This document shows positions 24,704 to 31,543 of a stretch of DNA of 64,000 nt, piece after piece. The translations under genes were made by a program, and so were the position numbers. The stretch spans positions 1 through 64,000 of the forward strand of contig JAODUP010000908.1 of NCBI GenBank assembly GCA_025642065.1, in the 5' to 3' direction. The notes beneath the pieces were generated by a model that had not been told where the DNA came from, searched no databases, and worked only from the letters and a program-made list of their open reading frames with translations. How positions within the stretch are numbered: the stretch's first letter is position 1; every line of letters starts with the position of its first letter. The DNA comes from Paralvinella palmiformis (lineage: Eukaryota; Annelida; Polychaeta; Terebellida; Alvinellidae).

Positions 24704-27700
24704 GCCAACGTAGATAATATCACGTTTATTCATAAGCAATAGAGATGTTAAGTTGCTGGGGTTACTTACCTGGTAATGGTGTTGTTGTTGTTGTTGTTGT
24801 TGTTGTTGTGCTGGTGGTAGACATACCTGGAAGATGAATAACATTTCTTAGTGTAAATATAATTATTAATTGACATTAAATAGGAATAAATCAACACAAA
24901 CTAAAATTTATTATATCTGTGTTTTGTGTTCGATATATCGGAATACTACGATTATGTCGAATATACGTGATAGTGGCTGGGCGATAAATTAGTGAGTAAG
25001 AACACGAGAGACTCTTGATTCGAATCCACGAATAACCGGATCGTTTTCCACGTTCTCAATAACAAACTGATAATCCTGATGGGTTAGTTATGATCAATTA
25101 TGTGCCCGCAGCTGGTAAACCACCAGGATCTTATACATGGACGAAAAACAAATGGTACTAATAGATTCGTTCCTGTTAACACATAAACGAATACCTTATT
25201 TGAATTCTTGAATGTTTCGAATAAAGCCGTAATGGAGTGTTGTAATAATATGTGCGCGCACGCGTACATACACGCACATATGCACGCATGTACAGTTTGT
25301 ATAAACATTCCGTACGATCATCAGTGGTCACGATGGCGGGGGGTGGAATATTATTTGTAGAATGCGGCATTTATTTATAATGGGGGGGGGGGGGGAGTTA
25401 ATAGCTCGATCCAGGCGAAATGCGTTGCATCGGTTACCAGCTGCGGTCTGGCGTTAGAAACAGCTATGGCGCCCACAGTTAAACGGCTATGGCTACTTTC
25501 GACTAACGGAGAATACTGGAAATCTTTCAGCAAATTATTTAATATTATACGGAGACTGAGACTAGTATTGTATCTCTCCAAATGATTTAACTCAATATTT
25601 ATCAAGATATAGCCCAGTGATTGAGCGGACCGATCTTTCCAGATGATTGACACAGCTAATCCTTCATTATTAATGTTGACTCGTAGGGGATTTTTAGCTC
25701 AATTTAAATTGATTTTAATGAATATTTATAATATTTAATGTAGATGTAACAGGCAACTTGCAAGTTTTTGAAATATTACTTTTACTTGTACCTGGGAACC
25801 AATCATATCTGTCACCTGTATATTATTTTTTTTTTAAATAAATTATATTAGAGTATTAACACCCTTGATATTTACATTAAGTAAACATTGCACCGATGGC
25901 TGATTCAGAAAATAAAACAGTTAATTCACTTTCAATACAAGATATCATGTATAAATACCAATGCTATAATAATAGAAATCACCGGTTCAATTATAATCGA
26001 GGTGATGATTAATTTTATCCATTCACATCGTCATGTCAGATGGCAAATGTTCTACAGAAATAACTAGACGGGCCGGATCATGACAGCCATGCAAATCGCG
26101 CTGAACGTTACTTAGTTTAGTGGCATATATCTATTGGATGAAGTCTGGATGATCTGGAGATTACGTACTCTTAATGAACTATAAATAAAATCTAAATTTA
26201 GCCATTAAATAGCCTATATACAACTTCTAAGTACGACATTTATTGGCCATAACACGCGTAAATCGCCACGCAACACAGTGATTCTTAGACTTCTAACCCG
26301 AGACCGTAGTGTGAAATTCAGCCGCAGCGTGTCGCCAGGGATAATTGAATCGGTCCATTGGTTCCAGTTCGGGCTTTGCTAGTTGTTATACACCATTGTA
26401 TAAAGAAATTCTGACACCAGACGGAGTAGTGGCCATCAAAATCAGATGGTCAGGATTTCTACTAAACGACGAAGCCTCCCACATACAGGCGTTAATAAAC
26501 TAATACGATACCCAAGACAAGTTGGAGCTCTGCAATACCGTTTGCTACGATCAACACCAGAGGAATAACACATCTGTCGGCAGCCATTTTTAGCCAATTT
26601 CGAACACTGAAGCGAACTTTTTGAGTAATTACTGCGATCTTGAGCCAATTATAGACGACTTACATTTTTCATCCGCTTCTTTTTTAATATTCGTCACCTC
26701 GAACTGAACTTCTATTTTCTCACCGTCACTACACTGCGTTAATTTGTCAGGAGCATTACATTGGTCAACTTGCAGTTTAAATATGTCAAGTTCCCTAAAA
26801 ATACACACATAATTGTATCACTAATATTGGTGACAATGCACTAAGTTAATCAGGTAATTAATACACAAAACGAGCCAGAAAGATAATACACAAAGGTAAG
26901 TAATACACAAAATATTGCTGTCGATAAAGAAAACTAAATAGGTAGACAATACACAAACGTTCTCGCTATTATTACACACACTGTATATTATACACGTAAT
27001 ACCGAAGTGACACGTGACGATTGACTATTTGCTTTATATCTGATTGATACTTACTTACAAAAATCGTCGTCTTCCGTAATGTGGGCACGTTTGCCAGTTA
27101 AACATTCCATTACGTTAGAATGTTCACATTGTGAAGCAGCTAACTGTATGTCTGAAATTATTAACAGAATTACACACACAGACGCGCGCGCGCGCGCACA
27201 CGCACACACACGCACACACAAAGGGCGATCCAAGCAGTGGAAATGAGTGGGTTTTAACTGCCCTGTGCTGTAGTCAAATTGGTCGCCTCTTTCTTTAACG
27301 TAACACAGCCTCGACTGCAGGAAATACACCTATATAAAATATTTACATAGAGAGACAACGCGACTATAAATGGCCCCGACTTCAAATTTGAGCCACATGG
27401 AAAAACAGCAATTACCAAAAATGGCTCTAAAATTACAAGAAAATAAGAACATTATAGTATTGGATTTAACCCCCCCCCCCCCCCAAACAAAGTGGCTGCC
27501 CTGTGCCCGCACATCCCACGCTAGGCCACTGGATCCAGGTACACGAGAAATGTACTTAATTATAAACGCTTTTACCTAGTATCAGTCCCTAGTCCAGGTA
27601 CTCATCAATCAAATATAGACAAGTATACGCAAAGTTCTATCTAGTATAAGAACATCAATAATATGTACACGTATATGAGGTACCATATATTAATAGATAG

Positions 27701-28115
27701 TAGATTGTGACAGGAATAGGTCAACTGACGACATATCTAGGTCAGTATAATACCTACTGTACTAGAATTTTTTTTAGAATTAGCTAATTTATGATGTAGC
27801 TAACGGCACTCAGGCACTAGCTCAGAGCTTCAGGACATCCGGGTTCATGTCTTAGAAGACATAAAAGTCAACATTCTACAGAAAAGTTGTTTGTTCAAAT
27901 GAGACATAGTGCCACATAATTGTCACATAGACGTCACATAAATATTACCGAGATACTCTGACTGATGAGGCAACATATTATAAAAAAATTAAATAATCGT
28001 TTACCCCGAGGTGCACGACTCCTGCCCTCCCCCTCTCTCTCTCTCAAGAGAGAGAGATAGATAGGTAGAGAGAGAGGGGGGAGATATATATATCTATACA
28101 TATATATCTCACTCG

Positions 28116-28165
<50 letters not shown>

Positions 28166-28331
28166 AAAGAGAGAAAGTCTCCTCTGCCTGGGTTCGGTGC
28201 CTAATTGATGCCTGGTAAGTTAGTTGAGAGATATTTAACAGACTATATAACAGAAAGTAATATTTACCGACGATTAGACTTATTACCACCAGAAGATGGA
28301 ACCATCCAGTCCGTGGATACATTATTAACAT
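11459..28331 (-). CDS. Secreted, probably GPI-anchored protein with seven six-cysteine domains
   Basis: Assembled by me from splice sites and phase, in transcript order: 28331-28268, 27151-27055, 26794-26664, 24826-24770, 22397-22277, 22096-21924, 21516-21360, 20148-19958, 18772-18646, 17788-17634, 17518-17413, 17014-16839, 15892-15733, 15485-15313, 14791-14656, 14170-13989, 11520-11459. All junctions are GT-AG and the frame stays open to TAA. The product is about 755 residues: signal peptide, domain D1, Thr-rich linker, D2-D7, a Pro/Asn stalk, and a 20-residue hydrophobic end after SSIGNT that fits a GPI signal. Each domain uses an exon pair with phases 1-2-1. D1-D7 hold 42 cysteines, exactly six each, and I find none elsewhere. 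The start is ATG 28331-28329 or 28322-28320. I recognise no named family; an all-helical extracellular domain is a guess. Confidence 0.8.
11521..13988 (-). other. Last intron of the cysteine-rich gene
   Basis: A 2.47 kb intron between the last domain and the anchor exon. It is almost entirely filled by the minisatellite at 11594-13890. Confidence 0.7.
11594..13890. repeat. 2.3 kb minisatellite with 32-bp and 44-bp units
   Basis: Tandem units built around GACATACAAACAAACAGAGA. The left part has mostly 32-bp units that add ATAAGGCA. The right part has mostly 44-bp units that add CAAACAGAAGTACAAAGAGG. Composite units that swap GCATGCAAA for GCATACAAA lie in the middle. The plus strand contains almost no TTA, CTA or TCA, so all three minus frames stay open for hundreds of codons (up to 757). 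This is a composition effect, not a gene. Confidence 0.95.
13989..14791 (-). other. Exon pair for domain D7 plus stalk
   Basis: Exons 14791-14656 and 14170-13989. Cysteine spacing is C-x11-C-x30-C-x8-C-x9-C followed by a sixth cysteine at ELC. After the sixth cysteine comes a stalk, KTTRPPPVNTNNNNNFSSIG, whose Asn run comes from an ATT/AAT repeat. The donor is G|GTAAGA. The intron between the pair holds (TA)n at 14205-14247 and (GT)n at 14443-14507. Confidence 0.8.
14205..14507. repeat. (TA)n and (GT)n microsatellites in an intron
   Basis: (TA)n at 14205-14247 and (GT)n at 14443-14507, both inside the intron that splits domain D7. Confidence 0.95.
14966..15255. repeat. GTTAGTGTGGT degenerate tandem repeat and (AGT)n
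   Basis: Imperfect repeats of GTTAGTGTGGTGTT between 14966 and 15180, then (AGT)n at 15195-15250, in the intron between D6 and D7. The Val-rich open frames here are translations of the repeat. Confidence 0.85.
15313..15892 (-). other. Exon pair for domain D6
   Basis: Exons 15892-15733 and 15485-15313. Cysteine spacing is C-x7-C-x41-C-x13-C-x7-C, then a sixth cysteine at NTVC. It starts TTCNMESWVSCLGDLWSAL, close to D3 (DCNLWSWLTCHDSLLSAL), and the 41-residue C2-C3 gap is identical to that of D3. The second exon is 173 bases, the same as in D2. Confidence 0.85.
15531..15640. repeat. Compound (CA)n (TA)n (CG)n (CA)n microsatellite
   Basis: CA repeats, then TA repeats to about 15604, then a short CG tract and CA repeats. 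It lies in the intron splitting D6. Confidence 0.95.
16477..16625. mobile_element. Short MITE with GGGGTCAATTC ends
   Basis: The left end is ATGGGGTCAATTCAATTCCA. The reverse complement of the right end is ATGGGGTCAATTCCAATTCC. About 148 bases lie between, with further AATTGGAATTG motifs inside. It sits in the intron between D5 and D6. The superfamily is unknown. Confidence 0.6.
16839..17518 (-). other. Exon pair for domain D5
   Basis: Exons 17518-17413 and 17014-16839. Spacing is C-x13-C-x18-C-x8-C-x7-C, then a sixth cysteine at LPDC. The second exon begins YLQQTTNC, parallel to YLGTMKNC in D4. The donors are TT|GTAAGT and A|GTTAGT. Confidence 0.85.
17205..17400 (+). mobile_element. SINE-B copy, head lost
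   Basis: It shares CGAATATGTCAT, GTAAATTCTGAATTTATTTA and CCCCGTGGTGAAGCAGTA with the copy at 47222. It ends AAAATAACTGCCATTTCGGC CATTATTT, the 3' end also seen near 47945 and, reversed, at 57405. Confidence 0.7.
17634..18772 (-). other. Exon pair for domain D4
   Basis: Exons 18772-18646 and 17788-17634. Spacing is C-x13-C-x25-C-x8-C-x8-C, then a sixth cysteine at FSIC. The donors are G|GTATGT and GGAA|GTAAGT. The intron between the pair holds a CT/TA tract near 18330-18372. Confidence 0.85.
18885..19387. repeat. About 37-bp minisatellite, CCACA-rich, then (TA)n
   Basis: Units like ACCACATCAAAACCACAACA TGCCACAATACGACCAT repeat with variation from about 19050 to 19345. Looser CACAC/ACCAC sequence precedes them and (TA)n (19358-19387) follows. 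It lies in the intron between D3 and D4. Confidence 0.9.
19449..19804 (+). mobile_element. SINE-A copy, full length, tRNA-derived head
   Basis: A tRNA-like head carries box A (TGGCCTAGCGGTTAAG) and box B (GGTTCGAACCC). A body of about 210 bases follows (TTTCTCGGCTCAC, then GTGGGTGGCTGACCACGTTA, then CCTCAGGGTATTTCGGCTCC). The tail is GACAGCCTGGGGATTCTCCC CGAACAACAA. Bodies of this kind conserved between SINE families are known in molluscs, but I cannot assign the superfamily. It sits in the intron between D3 and D4. Confidence 0.9.
19805..19840. repeat. (TA)n microsatellite
   Basis: TA repeats directly after the SINE-A tail. Confidence 0.9.
20553..21095 (+). mobile_element. Tc1-like transposase relic
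   Basis: The best part is 20950-21095: NDLKGALLQEWANIPQNKID, then a serine/leucine helix, then GHTSY. This corresponds to the family's C-terminal ALLQEW..IP and GGHTRY motifs. Upstream, weak coding-like sequence with several stops continues to about 20553 and is interrupted by (GTGC)n(GT)n at 20885-20935. It is dead and sits in the intron splitting D3. Confidence 0.6.
20885..20935. repeat. (GTGC)n (GT)n microsatellite
   Basis: About seven GTGC units followed by GT repeats, interrupting the Tc1 relic. Confidence 0.95.
21245..21280. repeat. (TA)n microsatellite
   Basis: TA repeats in the intron splitting D3, about 80 bases beyond the 3' end of exon 21516-21360. Confidence 0.95.
21546..21912. 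mobile_element. MITE inserted in a (TA)n tract
   Basis: (TA)n flanks both sides (21546-21573 and 21859-21912). Inside, the left end reads AACCCGTTTTTTACG, and the reverse complement of the right end reads AACCCGTTTTACGTCATTTC. About 280 bases long, AT-rich and noncoding. A TA target suggests a Tc1/mariner-mobilised MITE. It lies in the intron between D2 and D3. Confidence 0.55.
21924..22397 (-). other. Exon pair for domain D2
   Basis: Exons 22397-22277 and 22096-21924. Spacing is C-x15-C-x21-C-x8-C-x9-C, then a sixth cysteine at LFDC. The donors are CA|GTAAGT and G|GTAACA. The intron between the pair is mostly (CA)n at 22133-22265. Confidence 0.85.
22133..22265. repeat. (CA)n-rich microsatellite
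   Basis: CA repeats with GACA and TATA interruptions, inside the intron splitting D2. Confidence 0.95.
22422..22493. repeat. (CA)n and (TA)n microsatellites
   Basis: CA repeats 22422-22449 and TA repeats 22455-22493, in the intron between the linker exon and D2. Confidence 0.95.
23543..23702. repeat. Compound (CT)n (TA)n (GT)n (TA)n (GT)n microsatellite
   Basis: Successive pure dinucleotide blocks, with GT at 23591-23634 the longest. Confidence 0.95.
23999..24195 (+). mobile_element. SINE-like element (SINE-C), single copy
   Basis: A degenerate tRNA-like start (GGATGACGCAGTTAGTTAGA G) is followed by a body ending AAGGCGCTATATAAATGCC and an ATTATT tail. A 3' end of the GGCGCTATATAAAT type is common to many SINEs that use CR1/L2-class tails. 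Box B is not recognisable. Confidence 0.45.
24770..24826 (-). other. Symmetric linker exon, Thr-rich
   Basis: A 57-base exon between CTTCCAG and GTAAGT, phase 1 in and 1 out, so it can be skipped without breaking the frame. It reads MSTTSTTTTTTTPLP. The threonine run is a pure ACA triplet repeat, so its length may vary between individuals. The first codon completes the sixth cysteine of D1. A mucin-like O-glycosylated spacer is likely. Confidence 0.75.
24827..26663 (-). other. Intron between D1 and the linker exon
   Basis: AT-rich sequence with a poly-G tract at 25381-25396. An open frame of 92 codons at 25375-25653 (minus) has no recognisable motif and no in-phase splice sites. No mobile element was recognised. 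Confidence 0.5.
26664..27151 (-). other. Exon pair for domain D1
   Basis: Exons 27151-27055 and 26794-26664. Spacing is C-x7-C-x14-C-x12-C-x8-C, and the sixth cysteine is split across the junction with the linker exon. The first exon has two good donors four bases apart in GTAAGTAAGT; only the distal one keeps the frame into the next exon. The mature chain probably starts near LAASQCEHS. Confidence 0.85.
27152..28267 (-). other. First coding intron of the cysteine-rich gene
   Basis: It holds CG/CA repeats (27160-27222), a poly-C tract (27470-27484) and a CT/TA block (28027-28165). No coding or mobile-element signal was otherwise seen. Confidence 0.55.
28027..28165. repeat. (CT)n / (GA)n / (TA)n compound microsatellite
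   Basis: The CT block (28031-28046) is followed by its complement GAGAGAGA, giving a hairpin-capable inverted repeat. Further CT and TA repeats run to 28165. Confidence 0.9.
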
Positions 28332-28335
28332 CAAT
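28268..28335 (-). other. Exon 1: start codon and signal peptide
   Basis: It follows an acceptor-like TTATTTTAAG at 28336. It reads MLIMYPRTGWFHLLVVISLI V, a basic residue followed by a hydrophobic core, then a donor G|GTAAAT in phase 1. Two in-frame ATGs (28331 and 28322) are possible starts. Confidence 0.75.
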
Positions 28336-28523
28336 CTTAAAATAATAATAATATAATAATCAGTTATCTTTGGCTTATCTCAGGACTGACATATATAGAT
28401 TATATGTGAGTAAGTAAATGAGTGAGTGATACATTTAAAGATAGTTTAGTTCTTTTAATAAAACACAGGTGTATATGTGTGTGTATGGACGTGCATGAGT
28501 GAGTGCAAGAGTGTATAGTAATG

Positions 28524-28554
<31 letters not shown>

Positions 28555-28579
28555 AGTATGACAATAACTATACACTTAC

Positions 28580-28720
28580 CTGTTCCTCCTATTTTCAACT
28601 ATTTTCAAGTTTCGGTATATTTTCGATGACAAACTAAGCTTTCTCTCTACTCAGTCCCAAAGATCTCTATTCCTATCTAAAAATCCTAGCGCGTCTCTTG
28701 GTCCTTTAACAAAACACTGA
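28580..28720 (-). other. Candidate 5' untranslated exon
   Basis: A good donor (AACAG|GTAAGTG at 28580) lies upstream of the acceptor-like site at 28336 and has no other obvious use. The right end is not defined. (TA)n lies at 28523-28551. Confidence 0.3.
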
Positions 28721-29340
28721 CACAGGTAGAACCATAAAACGTAATATTAACTAGATGGGGAGCTTATCAAAACCTGATATCCAACATTAAATATGGAAAA
28801 AACATGGTATAATATCTGCCAAAAGCACCCATAGAAAGACGGATATTAAAAATTTACTGGTTGGTTCAACGGGTTGTGTAATTAATATGATGTTAACGTA
28901 GGACAAACCTATCTAAGCGGCCATTTTGAGATGGTCCCAGGAAGAGTTTATAGAGGAAGTGAGGCATCTCATCTCGCGACTCTTAAACAGTCACACAGCC
29001 TGTCAAGTGAACCGTATCACAGCCGCCAGGTTGTTATGACTGTTGCTATATAATAGATTTGTATTTGGTTTTCTAGCTATAGATAAAGTTGTTGATGTTG
29101 TTGTTGTTAGTGTGAATGGCTGATCACAGGTGAGTCTTTTGTCGTCGCCGAGTACATACGGAGAAATGCCTAAAGCTGACATAGATCTTATCAGCCAACC
29201 CTTCGCTATAGCGTCAACCATAATTAACCACTACTCAGCAATTAACTGAGCGACCAGCCAACCAACCAATTAATTAAACAATCAACCAACCGACTTAACA
29301 ACAAGTCAACCAACATACCAAAGTATCAAACGCAAACCAG
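28721..29340. other. Intergenic, nothing firm
   Basis: No coding signal. A short run of CAACCAAC-type repeats lies at 29255-29340. Confidence 0.45.
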
Positions 29341-29850
29341 TCAACTAGTGTAGTATACAAAACAGTGTAGTATACAAACAGTCTAGTCTACAAACGGTCT
29401 AACATACAAACAGTCTGGTCTACAAACGGTCTAACATACAAACAGTCTGGTCTACAAACGGTCTAACATACAAACAGTCTGGTCTACAAACGGTCTAACA
29501 TACAAACAGTCTGGTCTACAAACGGTCTAACATACAAACAGTCTGGTCTACAAACGGTCTAACATACAAACAGTCTGGTCTACAAACGGTCTAACATACA
29601 AACAGTCTGGTCTACAAACGGTCTAACATAACAAACAGTCTGGTCTACAAACGGTCTAACATACAAACAGTCTGGTCTACAAACGGTCTAACATGCAAAC
29701 AGTCTGGTCTACAAAGAGTATAGTATACAAACAGTCTAGTCTACTAATGGTGTAGTCTACACACAGTTTAGTCAACTGATTGTATAGTCTACACACAGTT
29801 TAGTCTACTAACGATGTAGTCTACATACAGTTTAGTCTACTAACGGTGTG
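29341..29850. repeat. 32-bp minisatellite
   Basis: The core at 29395-29715 holds about ten nearly identical 32-bp units made of TCTGGTCTACAAACGG followed by TCTAACATACAAACAG. Diverged units (GTATAGTCTACACACAGTTT) flank it out to 29850. Confidence 0.95.
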
Positions 29851-29881
29851 TGCGTGTGAGTGTGTGTATTTGGGGGGGGGG

Positions 29882-30167
29882 AACTCCTCCCCCACCACTC
29901 ACAGGGGAGCAGTACGGAAAGATGGAGCCGAAATACCATGAGGGTGGTCACTGCCAGAGTGTTTTACGTCCTCAGGCGGTTTTCAACGTCCACCTTTATT
30001 TTAAATAATTTAGTGGAGACGGCAGCGCCATTTAACGTGGTCAGCCACCCACGATGTAGTGAGCCGAGAAATTAATCCCTGGAAAAGTTTCGACCTCTTG
30101 CGGGGTTCGAACCTGCGACCATTGGCACGAAGTGCCGGGTGCTTAACCGCTAGGCCACCGGAGCTCA
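29882..30167 (-). mobile_element. SINE-A copy, 3' tail truncated
   Basis: The body and tRNA-like head of SINE-A in minus orientation. The head is at the right, with GGTTCGAACC and the complement of the box A region CTTAACCGCTAGGCCACC. The tail is missing and the left end abuts a GT/poly-G tract. Confidence 0.9.
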
Positions 30168-30402
30168 CTGGCCGCTGCTGCACCTGTCTCTACTTTAAAT
30201 ATTAATAATTAATTTTCAGCGTAATTGGTTTGAATCTACATGTTATATTTGTAAGCATGAATAGTTAGTAGTACCATAAACAATTATTACACACAACTAA
30301 TAGTAGCATAATGTTAAGCAATTGGTAGTTACAGTTGAACCATTTAACATTGAAAAGGTGGCTGATTGCTAGAGGCTTGGTGGCTTCAAAATAAAACTGG
30401 TG

Positions 30403-30512
30403 CTTGCTTGTAGTTCGGGGAGTATCCCCAGGCTGTGGCTTGGTTGGTTGGTTTGGTTTTGTTGTTCGGGGAGAATCCCCAGGCTGGCTTGTTTGGCACA
30501 GCCTATTATAAC
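30403..30512 (-). mobile_element. Two tiny LINE/SINE 3'-tail fragments
   Basis: 30403-30440 (GCTTGCTTGTAGTTCGGGGA GTATCC) matches the minus strand of the LINE end at 54175-54210, including the CAAG repeat. 30462-30512 starts like SINE-A (TTGTTCGGGGAGAATCCCC) but continues GGCTTGTTTGGCACAGCC like the LINE. They look like extremely 5'-truncated insertions. Confidence 0.65.
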
Positions 30513-30537
30513 TGGTGCCCGCTATCCAGTCTTTAGT

Positions 30538-30893
30538 GAGCTCCGGTGGCCTAGCGGTTAAGCACCCGGCACTTCGTGCCAATGGTCGCAGGTTCGAACC
30601 CCGTAAGAGGTCGAAACTTTTCCAGTGATTAATTTCTCGGCTCACTACATCGTGGGTGGCTGACCACGTTAAATGGCGCTGCCGTCTCCACTGAATTATT
30701 TAAAATAAAGGGGGACGTTAAAACCCCCTGAGGACGTAAAACATTCTGGCAGTGACCACCCTCATGGTATTTCGGCTCCATCTTTCCGTACTGCTCCCCT
30801 GTGAGTGGTGGGGGAGGAGGTTTCTCAACCACTCCAACATAGAGGCTGTGCTGATTAAGCGACAGCCTGGGGATTCTCCCCGAACAACAAAAC
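30538..30893 (+). mobile_element. SINE-A copy, full length
   Basis: The head has intact box A (TGGCCTAGCGGTTAAG) and box B (GGTTCGAACCC). The complete body and the tail GGGGATTCTCCCCGAACAAC follow. It is very close to the copy at 19449. No target duplication is clear. Confidence 0.9.
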
Positions 30894-31543
30894 CTAAACC
30901 TAAGCAGCGGCCAGCGCACGGCAGATTTGGACTAAACCACTTTTCTTGGTAGTTGTCGCTGAATGGCAGTAACATAAGGAGCCTGACTTTACTTGTATAA
31001 AATGTATTAACTATAATAATAAGGCCAGTGCTTATTACCATAACCATAATCCAAACCCTAGCTTAAATAACCCCCCCCCCCCCATTTCGGAATAGTGGTT
31101 TGGTCCAAATCCGCCTTGAGCCGTCAAACTAATACGATCCCAGGACTAGAAGCACCAGTCAGTTTATCATTATATTGTGGTATATAGCACACTTGTAAGC
31201 TAATATTATTTTACAGTAATGTTGTACCCATTGAATTGTTTGATCAAATTATATTAACATCATCTTGGTTTGTTAAAATACATTTCATGAGGCAATAGGT
31301 TAGAATTAATTGATTTTAAATATTTACATTTTAGAATTAAACGTATTTTTTTGGCAGCATAGCTTCCAAATATGGATAGCAAAATATTATAGTGGTTTTA
31401 ACGAATTTACTAAAACAAAAACCGCACTAATTAATTGATATAAAATAGCAAATAATTATATTATAATACTGATGTGTTGAAATATTTTTAAAAATCCACA
31501 ATTATTCAACAAGATAAAATCCACCATTAATGGAGATTCACAC
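30894..31543. other. Intergenic, nothing recognised
   Basis: AT-rich with a poly-C run at 31070-31083. No supported feature. Confidence 0.45.

Larger units (their letters stand above)
22498..24769 (-). other. Intron between the linker exon and D2
   Basis: It holds compound microsatellites (23543-23702), a SINE-like copy (23999-24195), a poly-C tract (24210-24222), an (ATT)n tract (24671-24704) and a possible decayed exon at 23425-23520. Otherwise it is AT-rich with no gene. Confidence 0.6.

Noticed and set aside
25375..25653. 92-codon minus-strand ORF inside an intron
   Set aside because: No in-phase splice sites and no cysteine pattern; it begins at a poly-G tract.
29395..29715. 32-bp regular repeat considered as a CRISPR array
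   Set aside because: Units are directly adjacent with no unique spacers, in a eukaryotic context. It is a minisatellite.
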